Positions 1 to 9,563 of a stretch of 64,000 nucleotides of DNA are shown here, piece after piece. The notes under the pieces were generated by a model that saw nothing but the letters and a program-made list of their open reading frames with translations, was not told the DNA's origin and made no database searches. A program made the position numbers and the translations under genes. Source of the DNA: Streptomyces sp. HUAS ZL42 (GTDB lineage Bacteria > Actinomycetota > Actinomycetes > Streptomycetales > Streptomycetaceae); assembly GCF_040782645.1 (NCBI RefSeq), contig NZ_CP160403.1, positions 2,046,001 through 2,110,000 of the forward strand, read 5' to 3'. Numbering within the stretch: the stretch's first letter is position 1; each line of letters opens with the position of its first letter.

Positions 1-158
1 TCGGCACCTACGGCTGGAGCGGGGTGGCGACCACGACGTTCTGGGTGGACCCGAGCCGCGATCTGACGGTTCAGTTCATGACGCAGGTCCGGCCGAAGAG
101 ATCGCTGAAGCTGTGGCCCGAACTCAAGCAGCTCGTCCACGAGTCGGTGTCCGACTGA
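1..158 (+). CDS. Serine hydrolase (beta-lactamase/PBP4 family), C-terminal fragment
   Basis: Only the last 51 or so codons lie in the window; the frame enters from the left edge and stops at TGA 156-158. The peptide begins GTYGWSGVATTTFWVDP and continues with LTVQFMTQVRP. This is the typical end of class C beta-lactamase-like serine hydrolases, where a Gly-rich turn is followed by the last two beta strands of the sheet. The catalytic Ser-x-x-Lys and Tyr motifs lie outside the window, so activity and localisation cannot be judged. The gene is followed at once by the converging end of the decayed gene at 163-724. Confidence 0.75.
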   Translation, partial: GTYGWSGVATTTFWVDPSRDLTVQFMTQVRPKRSLKLWPELKQLVHESVSD

Positions 159-162
159 GCCG

Positions 163-724
163 TCACCTGTCGACACGCAGGGTGAACGGGATGCCCTCCT
201 TGGCGACTTCGCCGCGCCGGTCCTCCGACCGCTCCGCCGTTTCGGCGGCGCGGTTCAGCCCCGGGGGCAGGGCGCCGTCGAGGATCTCGCGGACGCCGGG
301 GGCGAGCGTGCGGGAGACGCAGCGGGCCATCGCGCTCCCCTCCGCGTTCGCCTCGAGGTCGGCTCCTGCCCCGGCGGCGAACCGCCGCAGCAGGACGGCC
401 ACTCCGGGCTGCTGCTTGTAGGCGTGCCCGAAGTAGACGTGCCGGTCCGTGAGTTCGCCGGGCTCGGCGGGACCTTTTTCACCAGGATGACGGGGGCGTC
501 CTCCGGCGCCGACACCCGGGAGCCGGCGGGGGCGATCCGGCAGCCCGCCGCCCGGTATTCCTCTGCGGTATTCCTCTGCGGGGAAGATCCGCTGCGGTGA
601 GTCCTCGACGGTCAGTGCCGCTCCGGCCTCGACGAGCCGCCGGGCGTCGGACGGCACGATCGGGGTGCGCCGCTCGGGTGGTGCGGATCTCGTGGCGCAG
701 CCACAGATGGAGCTCCGTCGTACG
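163..724 (-). pseudogene. Saccharopine dehydrogenase-like (LYS1-type) N-terminal remnant, several frameshifts
   Basis: Pieces of one protein lie in successive minus frames: LHLWLRHEIRTT (about 675-715), then RRTPIVPSDARRLVEAGA and EDSPQRIFPAEEY, then SAPEDAPVILV, then ELTDRHVYFGHAYKQQPG. These match the ordered N-terminal motifs of NAD saccharopine or alanine dehydrogenases. A 13-bp perfect tandem duplication (555-567 and 568-580) explains one frameshift: removing one copy gives a continuous EEYRAAGCRIAPAG reading. Further breaks lie near 475 and 670. The Rossmann domain is missing, and the tail (EGIPFTLRVD) joins directly. No function is expected. Multi-site sequencing error is possible but less likely than decay. 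Confidence 0.7.
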
Positions 725-807
725 CAGGTGACCTCCCGAGGGCCACGGGTCACGGAGGACTCCGCCGCCTCGCAGCCCGTCGGGCCGCGAGGAGACCGGA
801 TCTGCGG

Positions 808-1467
808 TCAGGACCAGTGCGCCACCGCGTCCAGATGGGGCAGGTGGTGGTCGAGGCGCTCCCGCTTGGTCCTGAGGTAGGTGATGTTGCTCTCGCACGG
901 CGGTATCAGCAGCGGGACCTGCTCGGCGACCTGGATGCCGTTCTGCAGCAGCGCGTCGCGCTTGCGCGGGTTGTTGGACATCAGGCGTACGGACTGAACA
1001 CCCAGGTCGCGAAGGATCTCCGCGGCGACGCCGTAGTCGCGGGCGTCGACCGGCAGACCGAGGGCGAGGTTCGCCTCGACGGTGTCCAGGCCCTCCGCCT
1101 GCAGGGCCATCGCCCGCAGCTTGGCCAGCAGGCCGATGCCCCGGCCCTCGTGTCCCCTCAAGTAGACGACGATGCCGCGTCCTTCGGCGACGACCGCACG
1201 CAGCGCCGAGGCCAGCTGGTCTCCGCACTCGCAGTGCTGGGAACCGAACGCGTCACCGGTGAGGCACTCCGAGTGCAGCCGGGTCAGGACGTCGTCGGTG
1301 CCGATTTCGCCGTAGACCAGGGCCACTTGTTCGTCCCCGCGGTCATGATCGAGGTAGCCCACCGCCTGGAATTTCCCGTACACGGTGGGAAGCGGGGCAT
1401 TCACCACGCGTTCCACACCGGTGCGCTGTGGTGACTTCTTGCCGAGTACGCCAATTTTTTCTGTCAT
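808..1467 (-). CDS. ribA: GTP cyclohydrolase II paralogue with Tyr-to-Met switch (predicted FAPy-forming)
   Basis: A 219-residue protein with all GCH II landmarks: HSECLTGD with zinc ligands Cys68, Cys79 and Cys81 (C-x10-C-x-C), RGHEGRGIGL, and the C-terminal SNNPRKRDAL segment. The conserved RAYALQ tyrosine is replaced: the sequence is RAMALQ, and the methionine is residue 120. In the S. coelicolor paralogue SCO6655, Met120 is reported to stop the reaction at the formylamino intermediate (FAPy), and restoring Tyr restores normal GCH II chemistry. I therefore infer FAPy as product. The gene diverges from a creatininase-family hydrolase with about 20 bp between the starts, so the two are probably co-regulated. 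It is unlikely to be the housekeeping riboflavin enzyme. Confidence 0.93.
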   Translation of the reverse strand: MTEKIGVLGKKSPQRTGVERVVNAPLPTVYGKFQAVGYLDHDRGDEQVALVYGEIGTDDVLTRLHSECLTGDAFGSQHCECGDQLASALRAVVAEGRGIVVYLRGHEGRGIGLLAKLRAMALQAEGLDTVEANLALGLPVDARDYGVAAEILRDLGVQSVRLMSNNPRKRDALLQNGIQVAEQVPLLIPPCESNITYLRTKRERLDHHLPHLDAVAHWS

Positions 1468-1487
1468 GATCTGGTTCCTAAGCAGAG

Positions 1488-2285
1488 ATGAAAGGCCGTG
1501 AAAAGATGAGTGGTACGGGAATACGGTCGGCGGCGTACGGTCTGGTGCCGACGGACACTACGGAAGACGTACGGACGCGAGGTGCGGACGTCTCAACGCA
1601 GGTCGCGGTCCTTCCCGTCGGAAGCTTCGAGCAGCACGGTCCGTTCCTTCCGCTGGCGACCGACACACTGGTCGCCTGCGCCATCGCCCGGGAGATCGCC
1701 GCAGCGTACCCGGTGCACCTCCTTCCGCCGGTGACCATCGCCTGCTCGCACGAGCACGCTGCCTGGCCGGGAACCGTCAGCATCTCCTCCGTGACCCTTC
1801 ACGCGGTGGTAGGGGACATCGCGGCGTCACTGCGCCGCTCGGGCGTCGAGGCCCTGGTGCTGGTCAACGCGCACGGCGGGAACTACGTCCTGGGCAATGC
1901 CGTGCAGGAGTCGTCGGCGCGCGGCGAGCGGATGGCGCTCTTCCCGGCCCCGGAGGACTGGGAGACGGCGCGGCAGCGGGCCGGGGTGTCGACCTCGCTG
2001 CTCACCGACATGCACGCGGGGGAAATCGAGACCTCCGTCCTGCTGCACGCTCATCCCGAATTGGTCCGTCCCGGCTATGAGTCCGCCGATTTCACCGCGG
2101 ACGACCGACGTCATCTGCTCACCGTGGGGATGTCCGCCTATACCGATTCGGGCGTCATCGGCCGTCCCTCCCTCGGATCCGCGGAAAAGGGGAAGGAACT
2201 CCTGGCGAGCCTCGCCGATTCCTTCGGCGCGTATTTCTCGCTGCTGACTTCGGCCGACGGCACCCCGGAAAGCGGGCGCGGATAG
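1488..2285 (+). CDS. Creatininase-family amidohydrolase, candidate FAPy deformylase
   Basis: 265 residues, with the family signatures in order: SFEQHGPFLPLATDT (Glu48, His50 and Asp59 as metal ligands), LVNAHGGN (His129) and DMHAGEIETS (His176, Glu179). Creatininase-fold enzymes include creatinine amidohydrolase and the archaeal ArfB, which removes the formyl group from FAPy. Next to a cyclohydrolase predicted to release FAPy, deformylation is the most economical role; this is inference from context. Two ATG codons compete, at 1488 and 1506; AAAGG at 1491-1495 favours 1506. The last 148 bp overlap antiparallel with the 3' end of the membrane-protein gene at 2138-3469. Confidence 0.85.
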   Translation: MKGREKMSGTGIRSAAYGLVPTDTTEDVRTRGADVSTQVAVLPVGSFEQHGPFLPLATDTLVACAIAREIAAAYPVHLLPPVTIACSHEHAAWPGTVSISSVTLHAVVGDIAASLRRSGVEALVLVNAHGGNYVLGNAVQESSARGERMALFPAPEDWETARQRAGVSTSLLTDMHAGEIETSVLLHAHPELVRPGYESADFTADDRRHLLTVGMSAYTDSGVIGRPSLGSAEKGKELLASLADSFGAYFSLLTSADGTPESGRG

Positions 2286-3469
2286 TCGTCCGCGGCGTCC
2301 GGTTCCCGGGCGGTCACGGCGGGCCCGGAACCGGCGCGCAGGCCCGTGTACCAGCGGGCCACCAGCACGAGTGCGCCCGGCAGGGCGGCCACGAAGCTGA
2401 GCACGCCGTAAACGACGGCGACGGCCAGTCCGCTGCTCGCGCCGAGTCCGGCGGCGCCGAACGCCCAGGCGGTGACACCCTCCCGGGGCCCCCAGCCGCC
2501 GACGTTGAGGGGCAGACCCATGGCGAGCAGGGCGAGGACCGCCATCGGCAGCAGCGCGAGGACGGAGGCGCCGGAGCCGGCGACCCGTGCGGCGACCACG
2601 AACATCGCGATGTGCCCGGCGAGGACGACGACCGACGACACCGCGACGCCCGGCCCGTTGCGACGGGACAGCAGCCCCTCGCGCGCCTCGGCGAGCCCCG
2701 CCCGCAGCGCACGCCCGCGACGGGAGGCGGAGGGCGCGCGGTTCATCCGCAGGGCGAGGACCACGGCGACCGCGCCGACCGCGGCGAGGGCTGCGAGCGG
2801 AACGAAGTGCCGTACGTCCGCCATGACGGGTGAGGGCAGGACGAGCAGGACCGTTACTCCGGCGACGGCCAGCACGATCTGCCCCGCGGTGCGCTCGAGG
2901 ACCACCGCGCGCACTCCGCGCCCGAGGTCGCCCTCGCTCTGCCCGTGCCGCACCGCCCGGTGCACATCGCCGAGGACACCGCCCGGCAGGGCCGCGTTCA
3001 GGAACAGCGCGCGGTAGTAGTCGGCGACCGCCGCCCCGAACGGCAGCCGGATCCGCAGCCCCCGGGCCACGAGCGCCCAGCGCCAGGCGCTGAACACGGT
3101 GGTGACGAGCCCGATCCCGAGCCCGGCGAGCAGCGTCACCAGGTCGATCCGGCGCAGTCCGTCCAGCAGGACGCCGGTGCCCATGCGCCACAGCAGGACG
3201 GCGAGGATGACGACACCGGCGGCCGTGCCGAAGTGGGTGCGCAGGGCACGGGAGTTGAGGACGGCGCGGAGGCGGGAGGTCTTCGGGGTGGCGTCCGGCC
3301 GGGGCCGGGACACGATCACACCGATGCGGTGCCCGGAGACGGCGGCTCCCGCGCGGAGCGGCGGGCGGGCCGGCCTGGCCGGCACGAGGTGCGCGGTCCC
3401 CTCGCCCCACACGAGCGGACCTGGGACGTCGTCCCCCGTCAGCCGCGCCCGCACCGTCTCCACGCTCAT
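2138..3469 (-). CDS. Polytopic membrane protein, lysylphosphatidylglycerol synthase TM-region (UPF0104) family
   Basis: 443 residues from an ATG that overlaps the methyltransferase stop (ATGA at 3466-3469). After a charged N-terminal segment of about 75 residues come at least eight hydrophobic segments, starting with GVVILAVLLWRMG. Typical UPF0104/YbhN features are FSAWRWALVARGL, YYRALFLNAALPGGVLGDVHRA and LPLNVGGWGPREG. Family members are LPG synthase flippase domains or glycolipid and hopanoid export-linked proteins; no catalytic domain is attached here. As last gene of the coupled set it may move or accept a lipid-linked product. The hydrophilic tail overlaps the convergent hydrolase gene by 148 bp, which is unusual. 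Confidence 0.8.
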   Translation of the reverse strand: MSVETVRARLTGDDVPGPLVWGEGTAHLVPARPARPPLRAGAAVSGHRIGVIVSRPRPDATPKTSRLRAVLNSRALRTHFGTAAGVVILAVLLWRMGTGVLLDGLRRIDLVTLLAGLGIGLVTTVFSAWRWALVARGLRIRLPFGAAVADYYRALFLNAALPGGVLGDVHRAVRHGQSEGDLGRGVRAVVLERTAGQIVLAVAGVTVLLVLPSPVMADVRHFVPLAALAAVGAVAVVLALRMNRAPSASRRGRALRAGLAEAREGLLSRRNGPGVAVSSVVVLAGHIAMFVVAARVAGSGASVLALLPMAVLALLAMGLPLNVGGWGPREGVTAWAFGAAGLGASSGLAVAVVYGVLSFVAALPGALVLVARWYTGLRAGSGPAVTAREPDAADDYPRPLSGVPSAEVSSEKYAPKESARLARSSFPFSADPREGRPMTPESV

Positions 3470-4481
3470 GACGCCCCGCCCGTCGGCCGGGCCAGCGCCA
3501 GCAGGTCGCTGTGGTGGACGGTGACGCGCAGCTCGCCCGCGGCGCAGGCCGCCAGGCGGCCCGCCAGGTACTTCTCGGCGCGGGGCCGCAGCTCGGGCCG
3601 CTGCTCGATCGCGGCGCCGACCCAGCCGCGCAGCCACTGGGCCGTCAGCGCGGACTCGTCGGGGCCGAGCCGCCAGGGGCTCGGGTGCACCTTGACCGTC
3701 GCGCCGCGCTCGGAGAAGGCCTCGCAGGCGACCGTGATCGCGTCGGGGCCGAGGAGGCCGGTGCGCCGCTGGTGGTCGTTGAAGGCCGCGGCGATCTCCG
3801 CGTCCATCGGGTCGCCGGGGGTGAGGTCGACGCGTCCGGCCACGGACAGCGTCAGCAGCGCCGGGCAGCCCGCGCCCGCGCAGGCGGCGGCGAGGGTCTC
3901 GACCTCCTCACGGGTGAGGACGTCCAGGAGCGCAGAGGCCGTCACCAGCGAGGCACCGGCCAGGGCGTCCGGGGTGAGGCGGGCGACGTCGCCGCGCCGC
4001 GTCTCGACCGTGACCCGGCTGCCGTCGGCGGCGGAGCGCGGAGAGGCGACGGCGGCGAAGTGCAGGAGGTAGGGGTCGCGGTCGTGCAGGATCCAGTGCT
4101 GGGCGCCGTCGAGGCGGGGAGCGAGCCAGCGTCCCATCGAGCCGGTGCCGCAGCCCAGGTCGTGGACGACCAGTCCGCCGGCCTTCCCGGGCAGGTTGGC
4201 GAGCCGGATGCGCAACGGATCCAGCAGGTCCACCGCCCGCGCGCCCGCGTCGGCGCTCTCCCGCAGTTCGAGCCACTCGGGGGCGTACCGCGGCGGCTCG
4301 TCGGAACCTGTGTCCCGCAGCCGTACGGTGGGGCGCTCCCCGGGGCCGGTGACCGGTCCGGCACCGGCGATGACGTCCTTCGATCCGCTTCCGGTGATGG
4401 TCATGCCGCTCCTGGGTCCCGGCTGTGCCGGAACGCCCCCGGTCGTCCGGGCCACGTCCGCCGGGGTCACCGTCGTCTTCC

Positions 4482-4485
<4 letters not shown>
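3466..4485 (-). CDS. SAM-dependent class I methyltransferase
   Basis: 339 residues from the ATG at 4485, which overlaps the glycosyltransferase stop by 4 bp. After a flexible N-terminus of about 95 residues, motif I reads VVHDLGCGTGSMGRW. It is followed by WILHDRDPYLLHFAA (acidic residue of motif II), a RGDV segment and LVTASALLDVLT (motif IV region). The fold is Rossmann-type; the substrate is not evident. Position inside the tightly coupled PTPS-like / glycosyltransferase / methyltransferase / membrane-protein set suggests methylation of the cluster product or its sugar. A later ATG (MTITGSG) is possible, but the overlap supports the chosen start. Confidence 0.82.
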
Positions 4486-6210
<1,725 letters not shown>

Positions 6211-7230
6211 TCAGGCGCTCTTGTCGTACGGGATTGAACTGCTGCGTCGGTTGTTGTCTCCGTACCTGACGCGGTGACAGAGCGCGGGGATCTCCCCGGA
6301 GGCGAGTTTCGGCATCACCTCGGGCAGTTCCTCGAAGGCGCTCTCCCCCGTGACCAGGGCGTCGAGCGCCGGGTCGGCGAGCAGGTCGAGGGCGAGGGCG
6401 AGCCGGTCGGCGTAGGTACGGCTGGAGCGGCGGGCCGGGGAGACGGTGCCGACCTGGCTGCTGCGGATGACGAGCCGCCGCGAGTGGAACGCCTCCCCCA
6501 GCGGCAGGCTGACCTGCCGGTCGCCGTACCAGCTCAGTTCGAGGACCGTGCCTTCGGCGCTGAGCAGCTCCAGGGACCGGGCGAGGCCCTGCTCGGTGGC
6601 GCTGGCGTGCACGACGAGGTCGCACTCGCCCAGGGCGTCCTCCGGCAGGGCGAAGCCGACGCCGAGCGCCTCGGCGGTCTTGGCCCGTCCGGGATCGGCG
6701 TCGACCAGTTGCACGCGCACGCCGGGGAAGCGGGCCAGCAGGGCGGCCACCGAGCAGCCGACCATGCCGCCGCCGACCACGGCGATCCGGTCGCCGACCA
6801 GGGGTGCCGCGTCCCACAGCGCGTTGACGGCGGTCTCCACGGTGCCGGCGAGGACCGCCCGCTCGGCGGGCACGCTCGCGGGGACGGGCGTCACGGCGCT
6901 CACGGGGACGACGTAACGGGTCTGGTGCGGGTAGAGGCAGAAGACCGTACGTCCGACGAGATCGTCCGGCCCCTCCTCCACCACTCCCACGCTCAGGTAG
7001 CCGTACTTCACGGGCGCCGGAAAGTCGCCCTCCTGGAACGGCGCCCGCATGGCCGCGTGCTGGCTCTCCGGTACACCGCCGCGGAAGACGAGGGTCTCCG
7101 TCCCGCGGCTGACCCCGGACCACAGGGCGCGGACCAGCACCTCGCCCTCGGACGGGTCCGGAAGGGCGACCTCACGTATCTCGCCCTCACCCGGAGAGTT
7201 GAGCCAGAACGCACGTGCGGTGCGGTTCAT
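6211..7230 (-). CDS. MDR-superfamily dehydrogenase without catalytic zinc motif
   Basis: 339 residues. It has a GroES-like N-terminal domain ([20 protein letters not shown]) and a Rossmann domain starting [17 protein letters not shown] with [16 protein letters not shown]. In zinc alcohol dehydrogenases the first segment would carry a Cys ligand; here the position is occupied by Ser, and no structural four-Cys lobe is visible. This places it near BchC-like or zinc-independent medium-chain reductases. It is the promoter-proximal gene of the minus-strand block and diverges from the CDP-alcohol phosphatidyltransferase. A redox step on a polyol, sugar or pterin side chain is plausible; the substrate is unknown. 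Confidence 0.82.
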   Translation of the reverse strand: MNRTARAFWLNSPGEGEIREVALPDPSEGEVLVRALWSGVSRGTETLVFRGGVPESQHAAMRAPFQEGDFPAPVKYGYLSVGVVEEGPDDLVGRTVFCLYPHQTRYVVPVSAVTPVPASVPAERAVLAGTVETAVNALWDAAPLVGDRIAVVGGGMVGCSVAALLARFPGVRVQLVDADPGRAKTAEALGVGFALPEDALGECDLVVHASATEQGLARSLELLSAEGTVLELSWYGDRQVSLPLGEAFHSRRLVIRSSQVGTVSPARRSSRTYADRLALALDLLADPALDALVTGESAFEELPEVMPKLASGEIPALCHRVRYGDNNRRSSSIPYDKSA

Positions 7231-7337
7231 CGGCGTCCTCCTGAACGATCCGGAAGTTGTTCACGTACCGAGGTGTGCACAGGCCGCGCACAGTACGCGG
7301 CGTTGATCGACTCTGTCACACGGCCGGAGGATCTGCG

Positions 7338-8120
7338 GTGGCCCTGAACAACACTTACGACGCAAGGCTGGTCCAGCAGGAGACCGCTGTGGGAGCGGGC
7401 GTGCAGATCCTGTTGCTGGCCCTGCTCGGCACGGCGATCGGCATGGGGCCGGCGGGCTGGCTGACCGGCCTCGTCTTCGCCATCGCCACCTGGGCCGTCC
7501 TCTCCCGGGCACTGCACCGCTCTCGGCTGCGCTCCTTCGGCCCGGCCAACCGGGTGACCCTCGGACGGGCGACGCTGGTCGGCGGGGTGACGGCACTGGT
7601 CGCGGACTCCTTCGAGAGCTCACCGCCGGTGACCCTGTTCGTCGTCCTGACGGCCGTGGCCCTGATCCTCGACGGCGTCGACGGCAAGGTCGCCCGCCGC
7701 ACGGGCACCTCCACGGCCCTGGGCGCCCGGTTCGACATGGAGGTCGACGCCTTCCTGATCCTCGTGCTCAGCGTGTACGTCTCCATGCAGCTCGGCCCCT
7801 GGGTCCTGCTGATCGGCGGCATGCGCTACGCCTTCGTCGCCGCGGCCCGCGTGTGGCCGTGGCTCAACGCCCCGCTCCCGCCGAGCACGGCCCGCAAGAC
7901 GGTGGCCGCGATGCAGGGCATCTGCCTGCTGCTGGCGGCGTCGAGCCTGCTGCCGTGGGTGGCGGGCTTCGGGGTGACGCTGCTGGCGCTGGGCCTGCTG
8001 GTGTGGTCGTTCGGACGGGACGTGCTGTGGCTGCTGCGGACATCCCGCGTCACCGAGGAGGCTCAGGCCCCGGTGGAGGAGCAGGCGGAGGAGCAGGTGC
8101 TGGAGCTGGTCGGGCGGTAG
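7338..8120 (+). CDS. CDP-alcohol phosphatidyltransferase family membrane enzyme
   Basis: 260 residues from GTG 7338, chosen because GGAGG lies about 8 bp upstream. The diagnostic motif is complete: DGVDGKVAR, then 8 residues, then GARFDMEVD, giving D-x2-D-G-x2-A-R-x8-G-x3-D-x3-D, whose four Asp bind two divalent metals. About six hydrophobic helices flank it. Family members condense a CDP-activated lipid or alcohol with a hydroxyl acceptor such as inositol phosphate, glycerol phosphate or serine. It diverges from the dehydrogenase, so membership of the pterin-like cluster is inferred. A strong hairpin follows immediately. Confidence 0.87.
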   Translation: MALNNTYDARLVQQETAVGAGVQILLLALLGTAIGMGPAGWLTGLVFAIATWAVLSRALHRSRLRSFGPANRVTLGRATLVGGVTALVADSFESSPPVTLFVVLTAVALILDGVDGKVARRTGTSTALGARFDMEVDAFLILVLSVYVSMQLGPWVLLIGGMRYAFVAAARVWPWLNAPLPPSTARKTVAAMQGICLLLAASSLLPWVAGFGVTLLALGLLVWSFGRDVLWLLRTSRVTEEAQAPVEEQAEEQVLELVGR

Positions 8121-8135
8121 GCGGTCGGTCTACGG

Positions 8136-8175
8136 CGAAGGGTCCGGATCATCAGCGATCCGGGCCCTTCGTTTT
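8136..8175 (+). terminator. Rho-independent terminator after the CDP-alcohol phosphatidyltransferase
   Basis: A near-perfect stem of about 15 bp (8136-8150 with 8157-8171), with loop ATCAGC, is followed by TTTTC, 15 bp after the stop codon. Confidence 0.85.
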
Positions 8176-8184
8176 CTTGTTCGG

Positions 8185-8508
8185 CTACGAGCGTGCGGCC
8201 CGCGTCCGTACGACGGCGAAGGCCGCGGCGGCCGGGCCGATCACGCACCCGTTCCAGACGATGTTGCAGACGTAGACGCACTCGTGTCGAGGGACCGCGA
8301 GGAACTGGATGAAGCCGCGTCCACCGAAGATGGGGAAATTCCTCAAGCCGCCAGGCTTGTCCTCCGGCCTGCTGCCCGCCGTTTCCGCGTCGATCCCAGG
8401 TGCGGCGAGTTCGGTCGCGATCCGCTCCACTTCAGCGATCACGCCGACAGGGAGCCCAGCGGTCAGCTACTCCTCGCTCGGGTTGTAGTCCCACTTCCAG
8501 TCGGTCAC
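8185..8508 (-). pseudogene. Small toxin-like protein gene interrupted by an in-frame TAG
   Basis: From GTG 8508 (GTGA overlap with the upstream stop) the frame reads VTDWKWDYNPSEE and then hits TAG at 8467-8469. The same frame continues for another 93 codons without a break: LTAGLPVGVIAEVERIATEL, GGLRNFPIFGGRGFIQFLAV, RHECVYVCNIVWNG. The whole resembles the second, RelE-like gene of a two-gene cassette frequent in Streptomyces (pattern recognition, no search). One nonsense mutation is the simplest reading. A GTG at 8440-8442 could restart translation and give an 85-residue product. Confidence 0.6.
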
Positions 8509-8858
8509 AGCCCGGACTCGGCCTCCGCGTCTGCGTGGATCTTCCTGATCTCTGCGATGGCGTCCGCCGGGTCCTCGACACCGGCGCTCACGACCTCCTC
8601 CAGGTGCCGCAGGCGTGCGGCCCGTGAGGGGTACCGCTGGATCGCGACGAACACACCCCACGTGTGGGCGAAGGTGCGCAGCGGCGCGAGGGACTGGCCT
8701 TGCTGAGCGCTGGTGGTCGCGTCGACGAGATCACGGACGAATGCCTGCATACGGCTCGGCGTCAGTCGTTCGACCGCGGCACGCAGTGCATCGGGGGTGA
8801 GGGCGGGCATGGGAATGAGTGGCTCACCGGCATGCGGCTCCACATGCGGTGCGGTCAC
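8505..8858 (-). CDS. Hypothetical helical protein, partner of the interrupted toxin-like gene
   Basis: 117 residues from GTG 8858; a shorter start at ATG 8810 is possible. It is predicted to be largely alpha-helical, with LTPDALRAAVERLTPSRM, LAPLRTFAHTWGVFVAIQRY and RAARLRHLEEVVSAGVEDP. It overlaps the next gene by 4 bp, the arrangement expected for an antitoxin-like partner. No DNA-binding motif is obvious. I do not recognise a named family with confidence. Confidence 0.65.
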   Translation of the reverse strand: MTAPHVEPHAGEPLIPMPALTPDALRAAVERLTPSRMQAFVRDLVDATTSAQQGQSLAPLRTFAHTWGVFVAIQRYPSRAARLRHLEEVVSAGVEDPADAIAEIRKIHADAEAESGL

Positions 8859-9029
8859 GGTCGCGCTCCCGGTTCGGTCGTTGTCCGGCGGGTATCCGCG
8901 AGCCGGCTGTCCCGTTGGGCTCGACTCGAACGCCGCCCTGCACGGCCGCGACTTCCGCCTCACCGACGAGTGGGAACATCCCCAACTTCCCCATGGTACG
9001 AACCCACTTCCGTGCGCGGAAGCTTGCCT

Positions 9030-9563
9030 TCAGTCAACTCCCCGCAGATAAACGCGGCTGTTGCTGTCGTCCAGCCTGTGCACCGCGATGGCCAGAGAGT
9101 TCAAGTCACCGCTGCACGGGGCACAAACCTGCCCCTCCCGAACATTCGGCAGCGACTCGGGTTCGGGGAGTCCAAGGTGGGAGAAGGGCGTCATGGGCTT
9201 GACGAAGTTCTCGCGGGGCTTGTCGCGCTGCCTCAACTCTCTTTCAGGTCGTAGCTGTTCCACGAACGCGTCTGTCTCCGAGGAGGGGAGCGTGAAGGTG
9301 AGCAGCAACCCGTCGTCCTGGAACCCGTTTTGAAGTGCGGCACGGAGGTCGGTGGCCTTGACCGGGAGCTCGATGTTCATCTGCCGGCTGACGGTGGCGG
9401 GTGTGGCCTCGTCGTCCCATTGCGCAACATTCCCCGTCCTGTCGGCCGCGCCGGACTCGGCGGCTGAGCAGGCGGCGAGGGCCAGGCCGATCAAGCAGAG
9501 CACCGACACGCCGAGGGCCGGAATGACGCGCTTCGGGCGAGGCCGATGATGTGTCTCTGTCAT
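9030..9563 (-). CDS. Secreted lipoprotein of unknown function
   Basis: 177 residues starting at an ATG that overlaps the previous stop (ATGA, 9560-9563). The N-terminus has a basic run, a hydrophobic core (VIPALGVSVLCLIGLAL) and the lipobox LAAC, so it should be lipid-anchored outside the membrane. The mature part has ELPVKATDLRAALQNGF and an ETDAFVEQL segment. Two nearby Cys near the C-terminus (VCAPCSGD) may form a disulfide. It is the last gene of a three-gene operon with two WXG-like proteins, so a cell-surface role linked to their export is inferred. Confidence 0.8.
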   Translation of the reverse strand: MTETHHRPRPKRVIPALGVSVLCLIGLALAACSAAESGAADRTGNVAQWDDEATPATVSRQMNIELPVKATDLRAALQNGFQDDGLLLTFTLPSSETDAFVEQLRPERELRQRDKPRENFVKPMTPFSHLGLPEPESLPNVREGQVCAPCSGDLNSLAIAVHRLDDSNSRVYLRGVD

